Assembly: GCA_007133715.1 (NCBI GenBank)
Contig: SLMF01000480.1
Coordinates: 1 to 5,416 of the forward strand
DNA: 5,416 nucleotides
Direction: 5' to 3'
From: Planctomycetaceae bacterium
Lineage (GTDB): Bacteria > Planctomycetota > Planctomycetia > Pirellulales > Pirellulaceae
This document shows positions 1-5,416 of the stretch, one piece after another. The notes beneath the pieces are model-generated. The model was not told the DNA's origin and made no database searches. It saw nothing but the letters and a program-made list of their open reading frames with translations. Position 1 is the first letter of the stretch, and each line of letters starts with the position of its first letter. The position numbers and the translations under genes were made by a program.

Positions 1-134
1 AACACAGATTCTCGTTTGAGTAACAAAATACACTTTAGCAGATTCCAGCCCCTCACGCGTGCGATGGAACACGCTGTTTACCGCAATCGTCCGTCGCTAA
101 GCGTACCCCCGGTCTTGTCCGTTCGTCGGGGCCA
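1..134. other. Left flank with no recognisable gene
   Basis: The first ~60 bases are clearly richer in A and T than the rest of the window. I see no open frame resembling a known protein, no tRNA-like cloverleaf, no terminator with a T-run and no inverted repeat of note. It lies downstream of the decayed TIM-barrel gene, so it may contain trailing sequence of that operon or the edge of whatever event damaged it. Confidence 0.5.
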
Positions 135-810
135 TTATCGCCGTGATCGGGGCTGAAGCCTTGCTGGCCCTCGTGCTGATGGGCGCAGCCTCCAATTGCC
201 TTTCGTTGGGGGTGGCTGGAACGGGCATGGGCCGGTCCAGTGACGTCCCACGCGCGGCGGACGGCAAGTGCACCGGCCGGAAGCGGCTCGCCGGGCGCGT
301 TCCAACAGGTACTGGCGCGAGCTGCGTAGCGCGACGGTCATTGCGTCCGGTTCGGGCTCGCCGTGCATGAACGGGTTCACATACCAGCGGTAGTTCACCT
401 TGGCCAGCGCTGCCAACCAAGGCGATAAGTCGGTCGGGCCGATGCCCGGCAGTTGCCCGATGCCGGGCTGGGCTTGCCAGGCGTAGAAGAACAAAAGCCG
501 AGGGCCGCAGATGGCGATCGCGTCTTCCACCGACGCTTCGATCCGCTGCAGGTGGTATGGGGCCAGCGCGATCCCCAGCCGCGGATGCTGGGCGAAGTCC
601 ATGAAGGCTTTCAACGAATCGAGGCTGGCACGCTTGTTCTATCGGCAAGCTCATGAAGTGAATCGACGAAGTGGACAACCGCATGGTCCACGGGCTCAAT
701 GGCGGTTCGGCGCACAGTCGTCCGCCCACGGCACGGGCGGATGCGGCCATGGCCGATCGGGAAAGGAAATCGCGCCGGGAAATCAAGGCGGATGCAGGGC
801 AAGGTTGCAT
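135..810 (-). pseudogene. Decayed sugar phosphate isomerase/epimerase (xylose-isomerase-like TIM barrel), internally deleted and frameshifted
   Basis: The ATG at 810 has GGAG five bases upstream. It opens a Tat signal (ISRRDFLSRSAMAASA), followed by the family-typical first strand MRLSTSSIHFMSLPIEQAC, ending near 628. That frame then turns into Arg/Pro-rich nonsense. A different minus frame, open from about 629 (TTG at 614), takes over with the recognisable C-terminal part of the same family: LKAFMDFAQHPRLGIALAPY, then LLFFYAWQAQPGIGQLPGIG, then NPFMHGEPEPDAMTVAL. Recognisable homology ends near 285, and the frame reads on to a stop at 135-137 through an implausible tail. Family members are usually around 300 residues; about 60 plus about 110 remain, so most of the central barrel, including metal- and substrate-binding strands, is missing. 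Intact relatives are exported enzymes that isomerise, epimerise or cleave sugars, often encoded beside a Gfo/Idh/MocA oxidoreductase as here. A misassembly joining two distant points of one gene is the alternative. Family identification is from recalled motifs. Confidence 0.75.
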
Positions 811-815
811 GGTTT

Positions 816-819
816 CTCC
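816..819 (-). promoter_or_regulatory. Ribosome binding site of the decayed TIM-barrel gene
   Basis: On the minus strand GGAG stands five bases before the ATG at 810. It supports that ATG as the original start, and the Tat signal follows within ten residues. Confidence 0.5.
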
Positions 820-847
820 AATTCAGAGTTTGGTGTCTTCGTAGTCG

Positions 848-935
848 GTAGGATGGGTGCATCTTCGCAGGTTGGGACTCTGTCCCGACCGGGCCGGGGC
901 AGGCCGGGTCGGGTCGGGTCGGAGACCCAACCTAC
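848..935. repeat. REPIN-like palindromic block: two inverted hairpin units around a G-rich core
   Basis: Unit A (869-890, plus) and unit B (912-933, minus) are 22-nt sequences matching at 19 positions. Each folds into a 9-bp stem with a 3-nt loop: A pairs GGTTGGGAC with GTCCCGACC around TCT, and B pairs GGTTGGGTC with GACCCGACC around TCC, each with one G-T wobble. Two of the three differences (unit positions 9 and 15) face each other in the stem and swap A-T for T-A, so pairing is kept. The outer ends, GTAGGATGGG (848-857) and CCCAACCTAC (926-935), are inverted repeats matching at 9 of 10. The core has three tandem GGGTC pentamers (906-920) and five runs of three or more G between 891 and 918, a canonical G-quadruplex pattern. 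The block lies between the oxidoreductase stop and the TIM-barrel start. There is no T-run, so it is not a typical intrinsic terminator. Short dispersed palindromes with two inverted units are known as REPs/REPINs; membership in a dispersed family is inferred. Confidence 0.65.
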
Positions 936-975
936 TTTGCTTGCGGCTCCCGGGCCGGTGTCGCGTGTCGTCAAC

Positions 976-2343
976 TCACACCTCCTTGGTGATGCCTGGC
1001 AGCGGAGGAGCGTAGATGCCGTCGGGGCCGGCGTTAACCGGCGCCGGGCTGTCGAAGGTCATCGCGTCGATGTTCTCGACATACTGGAAGTCCGAATCCT
1101 TCATCTGCTCCCACGTGACGATCGTACCGGCATGAGCAGCCGCGCGGCCCATCAGCGCCGCCAAGTTCGCCTCGCCGCCCCGCCTTGCTTCGTTGTGCGG
1201 CGTGTCGTTGCGGATGGCGTCCAGCAGCAATTGCATCTGCTCGACGTACGGGTTGTTGTCGCCTCGCCCATGTTCCCACACCGCCGTGTCGTTCTCGATG
1301 TCCTGGCTGTTGTAGATCCGGGGCATAGGTTGGCCAAGGGTCGACATGATCACCGCGGATCCCTTCGAGCCGTGGGCGAAATCGGAATACGTATTCCAGC
1401 AACCGCTCATGTGCCGGAAGAAAGTGAACAGCTTGGTGCCGTCGGCAAAGGTGTACTCGATCGTGAAGTGATCGAACTGGTTCCCGGCCGTTGGATAGCA
1501 TCGCCCGCCCATCGCCTGGGCCGATACGGGCCAAGCCCCCTTCGTCCAGCAGGCCACGTCGACGTTGTGGCATTGCCAGTCGACGAACAGTCCCGACGTG
1601 ATCCAAGTGAACTCGTTGGGCCGCTGCAATTGAAAGAGCAATTCGTTGGCGCCTTCGGGCAGCGGGGGACACACACGAGGCCCTTGCAGGCGGTAGATGC
1701 GCAGCGTATGCACAGCGCCAATGGCCCCGTCGTGAATCCGCTGGATCACCTCCTGCCGGGCTTTCGAGTGTCGCCACATGAATCCGCAAGCCACCTTCAG
1801 GTTCTTCTTCTCCGAGGCTTCGGCCGCCTTCAACCAGCGGCGAGTGGCCGGCGCGTCGACCGCAAAGGACTTCTCGGCGAACACATGAACGCCCTTGGAC
1901 ACCGCGTACTCGAAATGCGATGGCCGGAAGTTGGCGAATGCCGTCAGCAACGCCACGTCGCCGGGGTTCAGCGAGTCGATCGCGTGTTTGTAGGCATCGA
2001 ATCCGACGAAACGCCGCTCAGGCGGCACGTCGACAAGATCGGCGAATTGTTTGGAGAGCCGCTCGTAGCTGCTGTGCACCCGGTTCTCGAACAGATCGGC
2101 CATCGCATGCAGCTTGACCGGCCCGCCCGTGGTGCGAAACGTGTCGTGCACCGATCCGGTGCCTCGCCCGCCGCAGCCGATCAAGGCCAGCTTGATGGTC
2201 GCGTCTTCGGCGGCATGGCACTTGGGCACGACCATGCCCGCCAGCGCGGAAGCCGTAGCGACTTGGCCGGAACGTTGGAGGAATTGGCGCCGCGAGGTAT
2301 TGGCGGGAGAATCGCTCACACCGTGAAAATTCGCGAGAGTCAT
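976..2343 (-). CDS. Gfo/Idh/MocA family oxidoreductase, Tat-exported
   Basis: This 455-residue protein is a NAD(P)-dependent sugar or sugar-derivative dehydrogenase of the Gfo/Idh/MocA family. The start is ATG 2343: AGGAG lies six bases upstream and a Tat signal follows (SRRQFLQRSG at 17-26, likely cut after CHA at 42-44). The frame stays open to 2526, but those extra residues are unlike protein. The Rossmann domain begins at about 50, with GCGGRG at 56-61 binding dinucleotide. D83 after the second strand favours NAD over NADP. The usual EKP motif reads E157-K158-S159; K158, the expected catalytic lysine, is kept but the proline is lost. The C-terminal domain carries DWQCHNVD (255-262), with H259 as likely active-site histidine, then the planctomycete-style AWPVSAQAMGGR (270-281) and NLAALMGRAAA. 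The Tat signal suggests folding with cofactor before export. The TIM-barrel remnant begins 165 bases downstream on the same strand, and the pair probably formed one transcript acting on sugars. The substrate cannot be told from sequence. Confidence 0.93.
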   Translation of the reverse strand: MTLANFHGVSDSPANTSRRQFLQRSGQVATASALAGMVVPKCHAAEDATIKLALIGCGGRGTGSVHDTFRTTGGPVKLHAMADLFENRVHSSYERLSKQFADLVDVPPERRFVGFDAYKHAIDSLNPGDVALLTAFANFRPSHFEYAVSKGVHVFAEKSFAVDAPATRRWLKAAEASEKKNLKVACGFMWRHSKARQEVIQRIHDGAIGAVHTLRIYRLQGPRVCPPLPEGANELLFQLQRPNEFTWITSGLFVDWQCHNVDVACWTKGAWPVSAQAMGGRCYPTAGNQFDHFTIEYTFADGTKLFTFFRHMSGCWNTYSDFAHGSKGSAVIMSTLGQPMPRIYNSQDIENDTAVWEHGRGDNNPYVEQMQLLLDAIRNDTPHNEARRGGEANLAALMGRAAAHAGTIVTWEQMKDSDFQYVENIDAMTFDSPAPVNAGPDGIYAPPLPGITKEV

Positions 2344-2349
2344 GTCGGG

Positions 2350-2354
2350 CTCCT
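2350..2354 (-). promoter_or_regulatory. Ribosome binding site of the oxidoreductase
   Basis: On the minus strand AGGAG stands six bases before ATG 2343. It decides the start in favour of 2343 over the upstream in-frame start at 2526. Confidence 0.8.
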
Positions 2355-2446
2355 GTATCAAATCGTGAGGAATACGCGTCGGGATTTTCTGGTAGGCACG
2401 CGCTGCCCATCTTGTTACGCCAGGGCAAGGCTCCAATCCAGTCCGT

Positions 2447-2452
2447 ATTGTA
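2447..2452 (-). promoter_or_regulatory. Possible -10 box for the oxidoreductase
   Basis: The minus strand reads TACAAT, five of six matches to TATAAT, about 104 bases before the start codon. A box at the expected -35 distance (TCGCAA, 2470-2475, 17-base spacer) matches only three of six positions, so this is weak. Planctomycete promoters are also poorly described by the E. coli consensus. Confidence 0.25.
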
Positions 2453-2574
2453 TCGGCGAACATGGCGGTTTGCGAGTCTTCGAGTGCTCGATCTTTGCGC
2501 ATGCAAGATACCCGCTGATGCACCAAGCAGCCGTTGCCGGACTACCACGCGCAGCCGGGCGGCCTTCCCGTCGG

Positions 2575-2580
2575 TACAAT
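2575..2580 (+). promoter_or_regulatory. Possible -10 box for the sulfatase genes
   Basis: The plus strand reads TACAAT, five of six matches to TATAAT, 79 bases before the sulfatase ATG. No good -35 box stands 16-18 bases upstream. If used, transcription would start near 2587 and give a leader of about 73 bases containing the hairpin at 2616-2633. Confidence 0.28.
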
Positions 2581-2615
2581 AGGGAACAGCTACGACGCCG
2601 GTTTTGATGAGAAGA

Positions 2616-2633
2616 CGGGGACTGCCTTCCCCG
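2616..2633 (+). other. Small hairpin in the presumed sulfatase leader
   Basis: CGGGGA (2616-2621) and TCCCCG (2628-2633) are perfect inverted repeats around the 6-nt loop CTGCCT. The hairpin ends 14 bases before the ribosome binding site, too far to cover it. No T-run follows, so it is not an intrinsic terminator. It could steady the 5' end of the mRNA, or be chance in GC-rich DNA. Confidence 0.3.
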
Positions 2634-2647
2634 AGAACCCCATTTCC

Positions 2648-2652
2648 AGGAG
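2648..2652 (+). promoter_or_regulatory. Ribosome binding site of the first sulfatase
   Basis: AGGAG lies seven bases before ATG 2660. It selects this start over the in-frame GTG at 2534, and a signal peptide follows at once. Confidence 0.8.
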
Positions 2653-2659
2653 AAAGCCG

Positions 2660-4495
2660 ATGGACACGACGAAATACGGAAACTTACACAAACGCCATGC
2701 TGTCGCACGGCCGGTCGTCCCGGTTCTGGCCGGTCTGGTACTTGCCTTGTGGGGCGCGCCCGGGCCGATTGCCTGCGGTTCGAGTACGGCAAGAGCGGAG
2801 ACACCTCGCCCGAATGTGATCCTGGTGATGACGGACGACCAGGGCTACGGCGACCTGGCTTGCCACGGGAACGAGATCATCCGTACGCCAAACCTCGACA
2901 GACTTCACGCAGAGAGTGTCCGGTTGACCGATTTCCATGTGTCTCCGTGTTGTACGCCGACGCGCGCTGGACTGATGACGGGGCAGAATCCGGTGCGTGT
3001 CGGCGCTTGGGGAACAACCTGGGGCCGCTCGCTGCCCGATGCCGAAGCCCCGATGATGGCCGAAGTCTTTGCAGACGCCGGATACCGGACCGGCGTTTTT
3101 GGAAAATGGCACCTGGGGGACAACTATCCGTTTCGACCGCAGGATCGTGGATTTCAGGAAGTGTTGATCCACGGCGGCGGCAACGTCGGTCAGACGCCCG
3201 ACTACTGGGGCAACAACTACTTCGACGATACCTACTTCCACAACGGTGTTCCCGTGCCCGTTAAGGGCTACTACACCGACGTCTGGTTCGACGCTGCGAT
3301 GGAGTTCATCAGCCAAGAACCCGAGAGGCCGTTTTTCGTCTATATTCCAACAAACGCCCCTCACAGTCCTTATTGGGTTGCCGAAGAGTACTCGCGCCCT
3401 TACGCCGAAAAGGGAGTCTCCAGTCCGATGGCCGAGTTCTACGGGATGATCACGAATATCGACGAGAATATGGGCCGTCTGGCGGAGTTTCTGGAAACCG
3501 CGGAGCTTGCCGAAAACACGATCTTGATTTTTCTGACCGATAACGGTACGTCAGCCGGTTATCGCGATGGGCAAGGTTTCAACGCCGGCATGCGCGGGAC
3601 GAAGGGATCCCTGTACGAAGGTGGTCACCGGGTACCCTTTTTTCTTCGTTGGCCGGGGGGTGGTTTGACGGGCGGCCGAGACATCCCTGATCTCACCGCA
3701 CACCTGGATGTTTTCCCGACGCTTGTAGAACTTTGCGGCTTGGAGATCCCCGAGCGAGCCGAATGGGACGGGATCAGTCTTGCACCACTCTTATCAGGAC
3801 AGGTAGATACGTTACCGGATCGGGAGATCGTCGTGCAATTCCGGCAAAGCCCGGAGCCGCCCGAAAAGGGCAGCGCGACGGTCATGAGCGGGCACTGGCG
3901 ACTGGTCAACGACCGCGAATTGTACGGCCTCCGGTCCGATCCCGGCCAGAAGAATGATGTGGCGGCTGAACATCCTGAAGTTGTGGAAAAACTGCGGCTT
4001 GCCTACAAGGCCTGGTGGGACGAAGTGTCTCCCGGTTTGGCCGAATACCGCCGGATTGTCCTGGGCGCCGACCAGGAAAACCCGGCTTGGCTCACCGCGT
4101 TTGACTGGCATACTGTGACCCCCTGGAATCAGGGGCAGATTCTTCGCGGCATGCAGGCCAACGGGTTCTGGGCGGTTGAAATCGCCACGGCCGGCAGGTA
4201 TCAATTCAGGTTGCGGCGCTGGCCTCAGGAACTCGACTTGCCGATTACCGCCGCGCCGAGCGGCGCAGCGGCCATTCGCGCCAACGAGGCGCGGCTGAAG
4301 ATCGGCGGTTTCGACGTCCGCGAGCCGATTCCGGCGAGTGCCGCCTACGTAGAGTTCGAGCTGGACCTTCCCGCGGGTCCGACCGAATTGCAGACCTGGT
4401 TTTCGGATGCCGACCACGGCGAATCGCGCGGCGCGTACTACGTCTACGTCCAGCGAAGGGAGGTGGACGTTCCACTCCCTCTCGTCTACCCTTGA
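2660..4495 (+). CDS. Secreted sulfatase (arylsulfatase A family, formylglycine-dependent) with C-terminal extension
   Basis: This 611-residue type I sulfatase hydrolyses a sulfate ester, probably on a sulfated polysaccharide. ATG 2660 is chosen for the AGGAG seven bases upstream. Residues 1-46 form an export signal: basic start, hydrophobic stretch 18-33, ARA cleavage site before E47. The core starts NVILVMTDDQGYGDL (52-66), with D59 and D60 as calcium ligands. The formylglycine motif is C98-T-P-T-R102, fitting CxPxR, but with Thr where most family members have Ser, and preceded by a second Cys (C97). Then come GKWHLG (148-153), NAPHSP with H235, TDNG (293-296, further metal ligands) and the basic motif GTKGSLYEGGHRVP (313-326). 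All key residues are present, so it should be active once Cys98 is converted by a maturase encoded elsewhere. The core ends near 460; the last ~150 residues look beta-rich and may aid substrate binding. A second sulfatase gene follows after 71 bases, probably in the same transcript. The substrate is not predictable from sequence alone. Confidence 0.95.
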   Translation: MDTTKYGNLHKRHAVARPVVPVLAGLVLALWGAPGPIACGSSTARAETPRPNVILVMTDDQGYGDLACHGNEIIRTPNLDRLHAESVRLTDFHVSPCCTPTRAGLMTGQNPVRVGAWGTTWGRSLPDAEAPMMAEVFADAGYRTGVFGKWHLGDNYPFRPQDRGFQEVLIHGGGNVGQTPDYWGNNYFDDTYFHNGVPVPVKGYYTDVWFDAAMEFISQEPERPFFVYIPTNAPHSPYWVAEEYSRPYAEKGVSSPMAEFYGMITNIDENMGRLAEFLETAELAENTILIFLTDNGTSAGYRDGQGFNAGMRGTKGSLYEGGHRVPFFLRWPGGGLTGGRDIPDLTAHLDVFPTLVELCGLEIPERAEWDGISLAPLLSGQVDTLPDREIVVQFRQSPEPPEKGSATVMSGHWRLVNDRELYGLRSDPGQKNDVAAEHPEVVEKLRLAYKAWWDEVSPGLAEYRRIVLGADQENPAWLTAFDWHTVTPWNQGQILRGMQANGFWAVEIATAGRYQFRLRRWPQELDLPITAAPSGAAAIRANEARLKIGGFDVREPIPASAAYVEFELDLPAGPTELQTWFSDADHGESRGAYYVYVQRREVDVPLPLVYP

Positions 4496-4551
4496 GTTAA
4501 CGGCGCTAGCGGTCCGCGAAATTCACGGTTCAAGTCTCGACAATCGCCCCC

Positions 4552-4557
4552 AGGAGG
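4552..4557 (+). promoter_or_regulatory. Ribosome binding site of the second sulfatase
   Basis: A full AGGAGG stands nine bases before ATG 4567. The 71-base gap after the first sulfatase holds no hairpin with T-run, so read-through from the upstream gene is plausible. Confidence 0.8.
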
Positions 4558-4566
4558 TTCCGTTCC

Positions 4567-5349
4567 ATGAAGTCGACACATGCGCACAGCCGCACCATGT
4601 TTTTCGCCCTCAGTGGCCTGGTGTTGGCGCCTTTGGCCGCACTGCACGCCGCCGAAGCTCCGCAGCCAGAAGTGATACCCAACATCCTGTTTCTCCTGAC
4701 CGATGACCAGCGCGATGGCACTTTTGGCGCGATGGGTCACCCTTTTGTCAAAACGCCGAACGCCGACCGGTTGCTCGAGCAATCGGTACGATTCCGCAAC
4801 GCCTACATTGCTGAGCCGACCTGTGCGCCAAGCCGTGCGGCCCTGTTGACTGGAATGCACGAGCGGGTGAACGGCGTTGGCTTCACTTCCTCCTATCAGC
4901 TCACCGACGCGCAGTGGGCGCAAACCTACCCCGCCCTGGTTCGAGAGGCGGGGTACTACACGGGCTTCATCGGCAAATTCGGGATCGAGTATTACACGTT
5001 CCGGGGATTGGCAGCCACGAAATTTGACTTCTGGCGGGGTCACGACGGCTGGACCCGGTTCTTTCCAAAAGAGTCCGATGTTCCCAATTGCACGCCGTAT
5101 CACGAAGCTACCGAAGATGTGATCACGATGATCATGGGCGAGATGATCGCGGAGTTTCTCGATAGCACCCCCAAAGATAAGCCTTTTTGCCTGTCCGTCA
5201 GCTTCAGTGTCCCGCACGGATCCCAGACTAGAAGCATGTCGGGCGAGCAGCCCCCGATGACCCGCCCGGCCAATGAGAACCCGAAGCTCAAGGGAGCGGA
5301 AAAGGTGTCAGGAACGAATGGCACTGTCAATGCACATAAAAGCACGTAA
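4567..5349 (+). CDS. N-terminal part of a second secreted sulfatase, truncated by foreign sequence (probably inactive)
   Basis: The open frame codes 260 residues; intact sulfatases of this type are commonly 450-600. Residues 1-29 are an export signal (hydrophobic 11-26, cleavage near HAA, 27-29). NILFLLTDDQRDG (39-51) gives metal ligands D46 and D47; the formylglycine motif is C86-A-P-S-R90, the usual form; FIGKFG (134-139) gives K137; VPHGSQ gives H217. Homology continues to MTRPANENPKLKG, ending at G243 (base 5295). The next 17 residues (AEKVSGTNGTVNAHKST) are unlike any sulfatase, and a TAA follows. The second half is missing, including the TDNG metal ligands and the substrate-side GHR region, so a working enzyme is unlikely even though start, signal and formylglycine motif are intact. 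It is best read as a disrupted gene. It differs strongly from the first sulfatase, so the two are not a recent duplication. Whether the missing half lies beyond the window cannot be seen. Confidence 0.85.
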   Translation: MKSTHAHSRTMFFALSGLVLAPLAALHAAEAPQPEVIPNILFLLTDDQRDGTFGAMGHPFVKTPNADRLLEQSVRFRNAYIAEPTCAPSRAALLTGMHERVNGVGFTSSYQLTDAQWAQTYPALVREAGYYTGFIGKFGIEYYTFRGLAATKFDFWRGHDGWTRFFPKESDVPNCTPYHEATEDVITMIMGEMIAEFLDSTPKDKPFCLSVSFSVPHGSQTRSMSGEQPPMTRPANENPKLKGAEKVSGTNGTVNAHKST

Positions 5350-5416
5350 GGGCTTGATACGTAGGAATTTGCGTCAAAATGACGAGAAATCGGGCTGCGG
5401 CGGGGTCGGCGCAGAC
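5296..5416. mobile_element. Foreign sequence interrupting the sulfatase; candidate mobile-element or repeat edge
   Basis: Sulfatase coding sequence stops abruptly at 5295, and the base character changes to a more A/T-rich, hairpin-bearing stretch. GTGTCA (5305-5310) pairs with TGGCAC (5319-5324) around GGAACGAA with one G-T wobble; CGTCA (5372-5376) pairs with TGACG (5380-5384) around AAA. The AAAAGGTGTCAGGAAC string resembles, from memory, short repeats found in many planctomycete and cyanobacterial genomes near REP-associated transposases. No transposase is visible before the window ends, and only one boundary can be seen, so no target duplication can be sought. A deletion joining unrelated chromosomal DNA, or an assembly join, would look the same. 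Confidence 0.4.

Larger units (their letters stand above)
2344..2659. other. Divergent intergenic region between oxidoreductase and sulfatase
   Basis: These 316 bases separate two genes transcribed away from each other, so promoters for both must lie here or further out. Both neighbouring frames remain open into it (minus to 2526, plus from 2534), but the residues are unlike protein and both genes have a better start with a strong ribosome binding site. I see TACAAT boxes on each strand, one hairpin near the sulfatase start and the two ribosome binding sites. I see no clear operator palindrome and no RNA gene. Confidence 0.6.

Noticed and set aside
143..370. Plus-strand frame with a hydrophobic start (VIGAEALLALVLMGAASNCL) that looks like a membrane segment
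   Set aside because: It begins with GTG without a ribosome binding site, and its later half is the antisense of the TIM-barrel remnant, Arg-rich and unlike protein. A fragment of a membrane protein between about 105 and 240 cannot be excluded, but I recognise no family.
870..932. Intrinsic terminator after the oxidoreductase
   Set aside because: The stems are strong but neither strand has a run of T after them, so Rho-independent termination is not supported.
511..2607. Very long plus-strand open frame (698 codons) opposite the oxidoreductase
   Set aside because: It is the antisense of a clear Gfo/Idh/MocA gene. The protein is rich in Arg, Val, His and Gly with no motif, and it runs across the repeat block and the divergent intergenic region. 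Long antisense frames are common in GC-rich DNA.
2774..2778. Lipoprotein signal in the first sulfatase (PIAC before residue 40)
   Set aside because: The -3 position is Pro rather than Leu/Val/Ile, and a good AxA-type signal peptidase I site (ARA before residue 47) lies just after, so ordinary secretion is more likely.
2684..3364. Minus-strand open frame of 226 codons opposite the first sulfatase
   Set aside because: It is antisense to well-conserved sulfatase motifs, has no ribosome binding site of note and has no recognisable domain.
5379..5416. Possible start of a gene (MTRNRAAAGSAQ) running off the right edge
   Set aside because: There are only 12 codons, the nearest AGGA is 12 bases upstream, and the ATG sits in a small palindrome. 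There is too little sequence to support a gene.
1..5416. CRISPR array, tRNA, rRNA, riboswitch, retron or defence system
   Set aside because: I looked on both strands and found no spaced direct repeats, no cloverleaf, no rRNA signatures, and no reverse transcriptase, nuclease or toxin motifs.

Overview
The window looks like a piece of a planctomycete chromosome, most likely Pirellulales-like. The evidence is GC-rich DNA, AGGAG-type ribosome binding sites, two secreted sulfatase genes side by side, and a secreted (twin-arginine) Gfo/Idh/MocA oxidoreductase next to a xylose-isomerase-type TIM-barrel gene. This is inferred from gene content; there is no rRNA or other phylogenetic marker.

Layout. 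(1) Positions 1-134 hold no recognisable gene. (2) Positions 135-810, minus strand, hold the decayed remains of a sugar phosphate isomerase/epimerase (TIM barrel). The Tat signal and first strand lie in one frame and the C-terminal ~110 residues in another; the middle of the barrel is missing. (3) Positions 848-935 hold a compact palindromic repeat block. Two hairpins in opposite orientation share a 22-nt unit, and one stem pair differs by a compensatory change; a G-run/GGGTC pentamer core lies between them. (4) Positions 976-2343, minus, hold an intact Gfo/Idh/MocA oxidoreductase with a Tat signal. (5) Positions 2344-2659 are a divergent intergenic region with weak promoter-like boxes on each strand. 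(6) Positions 2660-4495, plus, hold a complete secreted sulfatase with a C-terminal extension. (7) Positions 4567-5349, plus, hold the N-terminal ~243 residues of a second secreted sulfatase, which then runs into unrelated sequence and stops. (8) Positions 5296-5416 hold that foreign-looking sequence, with small hairpins; it may be the edge of a mobile element.

How the genes could work together. The plus-strand sulfatases would remove sulfate esters from a sulfated polysaccharide outside the cytoplasm. The minus-strand oxidoreductase and TIM-barrel protein are the kind of pair planctomycetes use to oxidise and then rearrange or cleave sugars. Together they suggest a locus for using sulfated glycans. 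Two of its four genes are broken, so the locus appears to be decaying in this strain, or the assembly is imperfect. I see no defence system, CRISPR array, RNA gene or clearly new system here. The most unusual items are the paired-hairpin block and the disrupted sulfatase.
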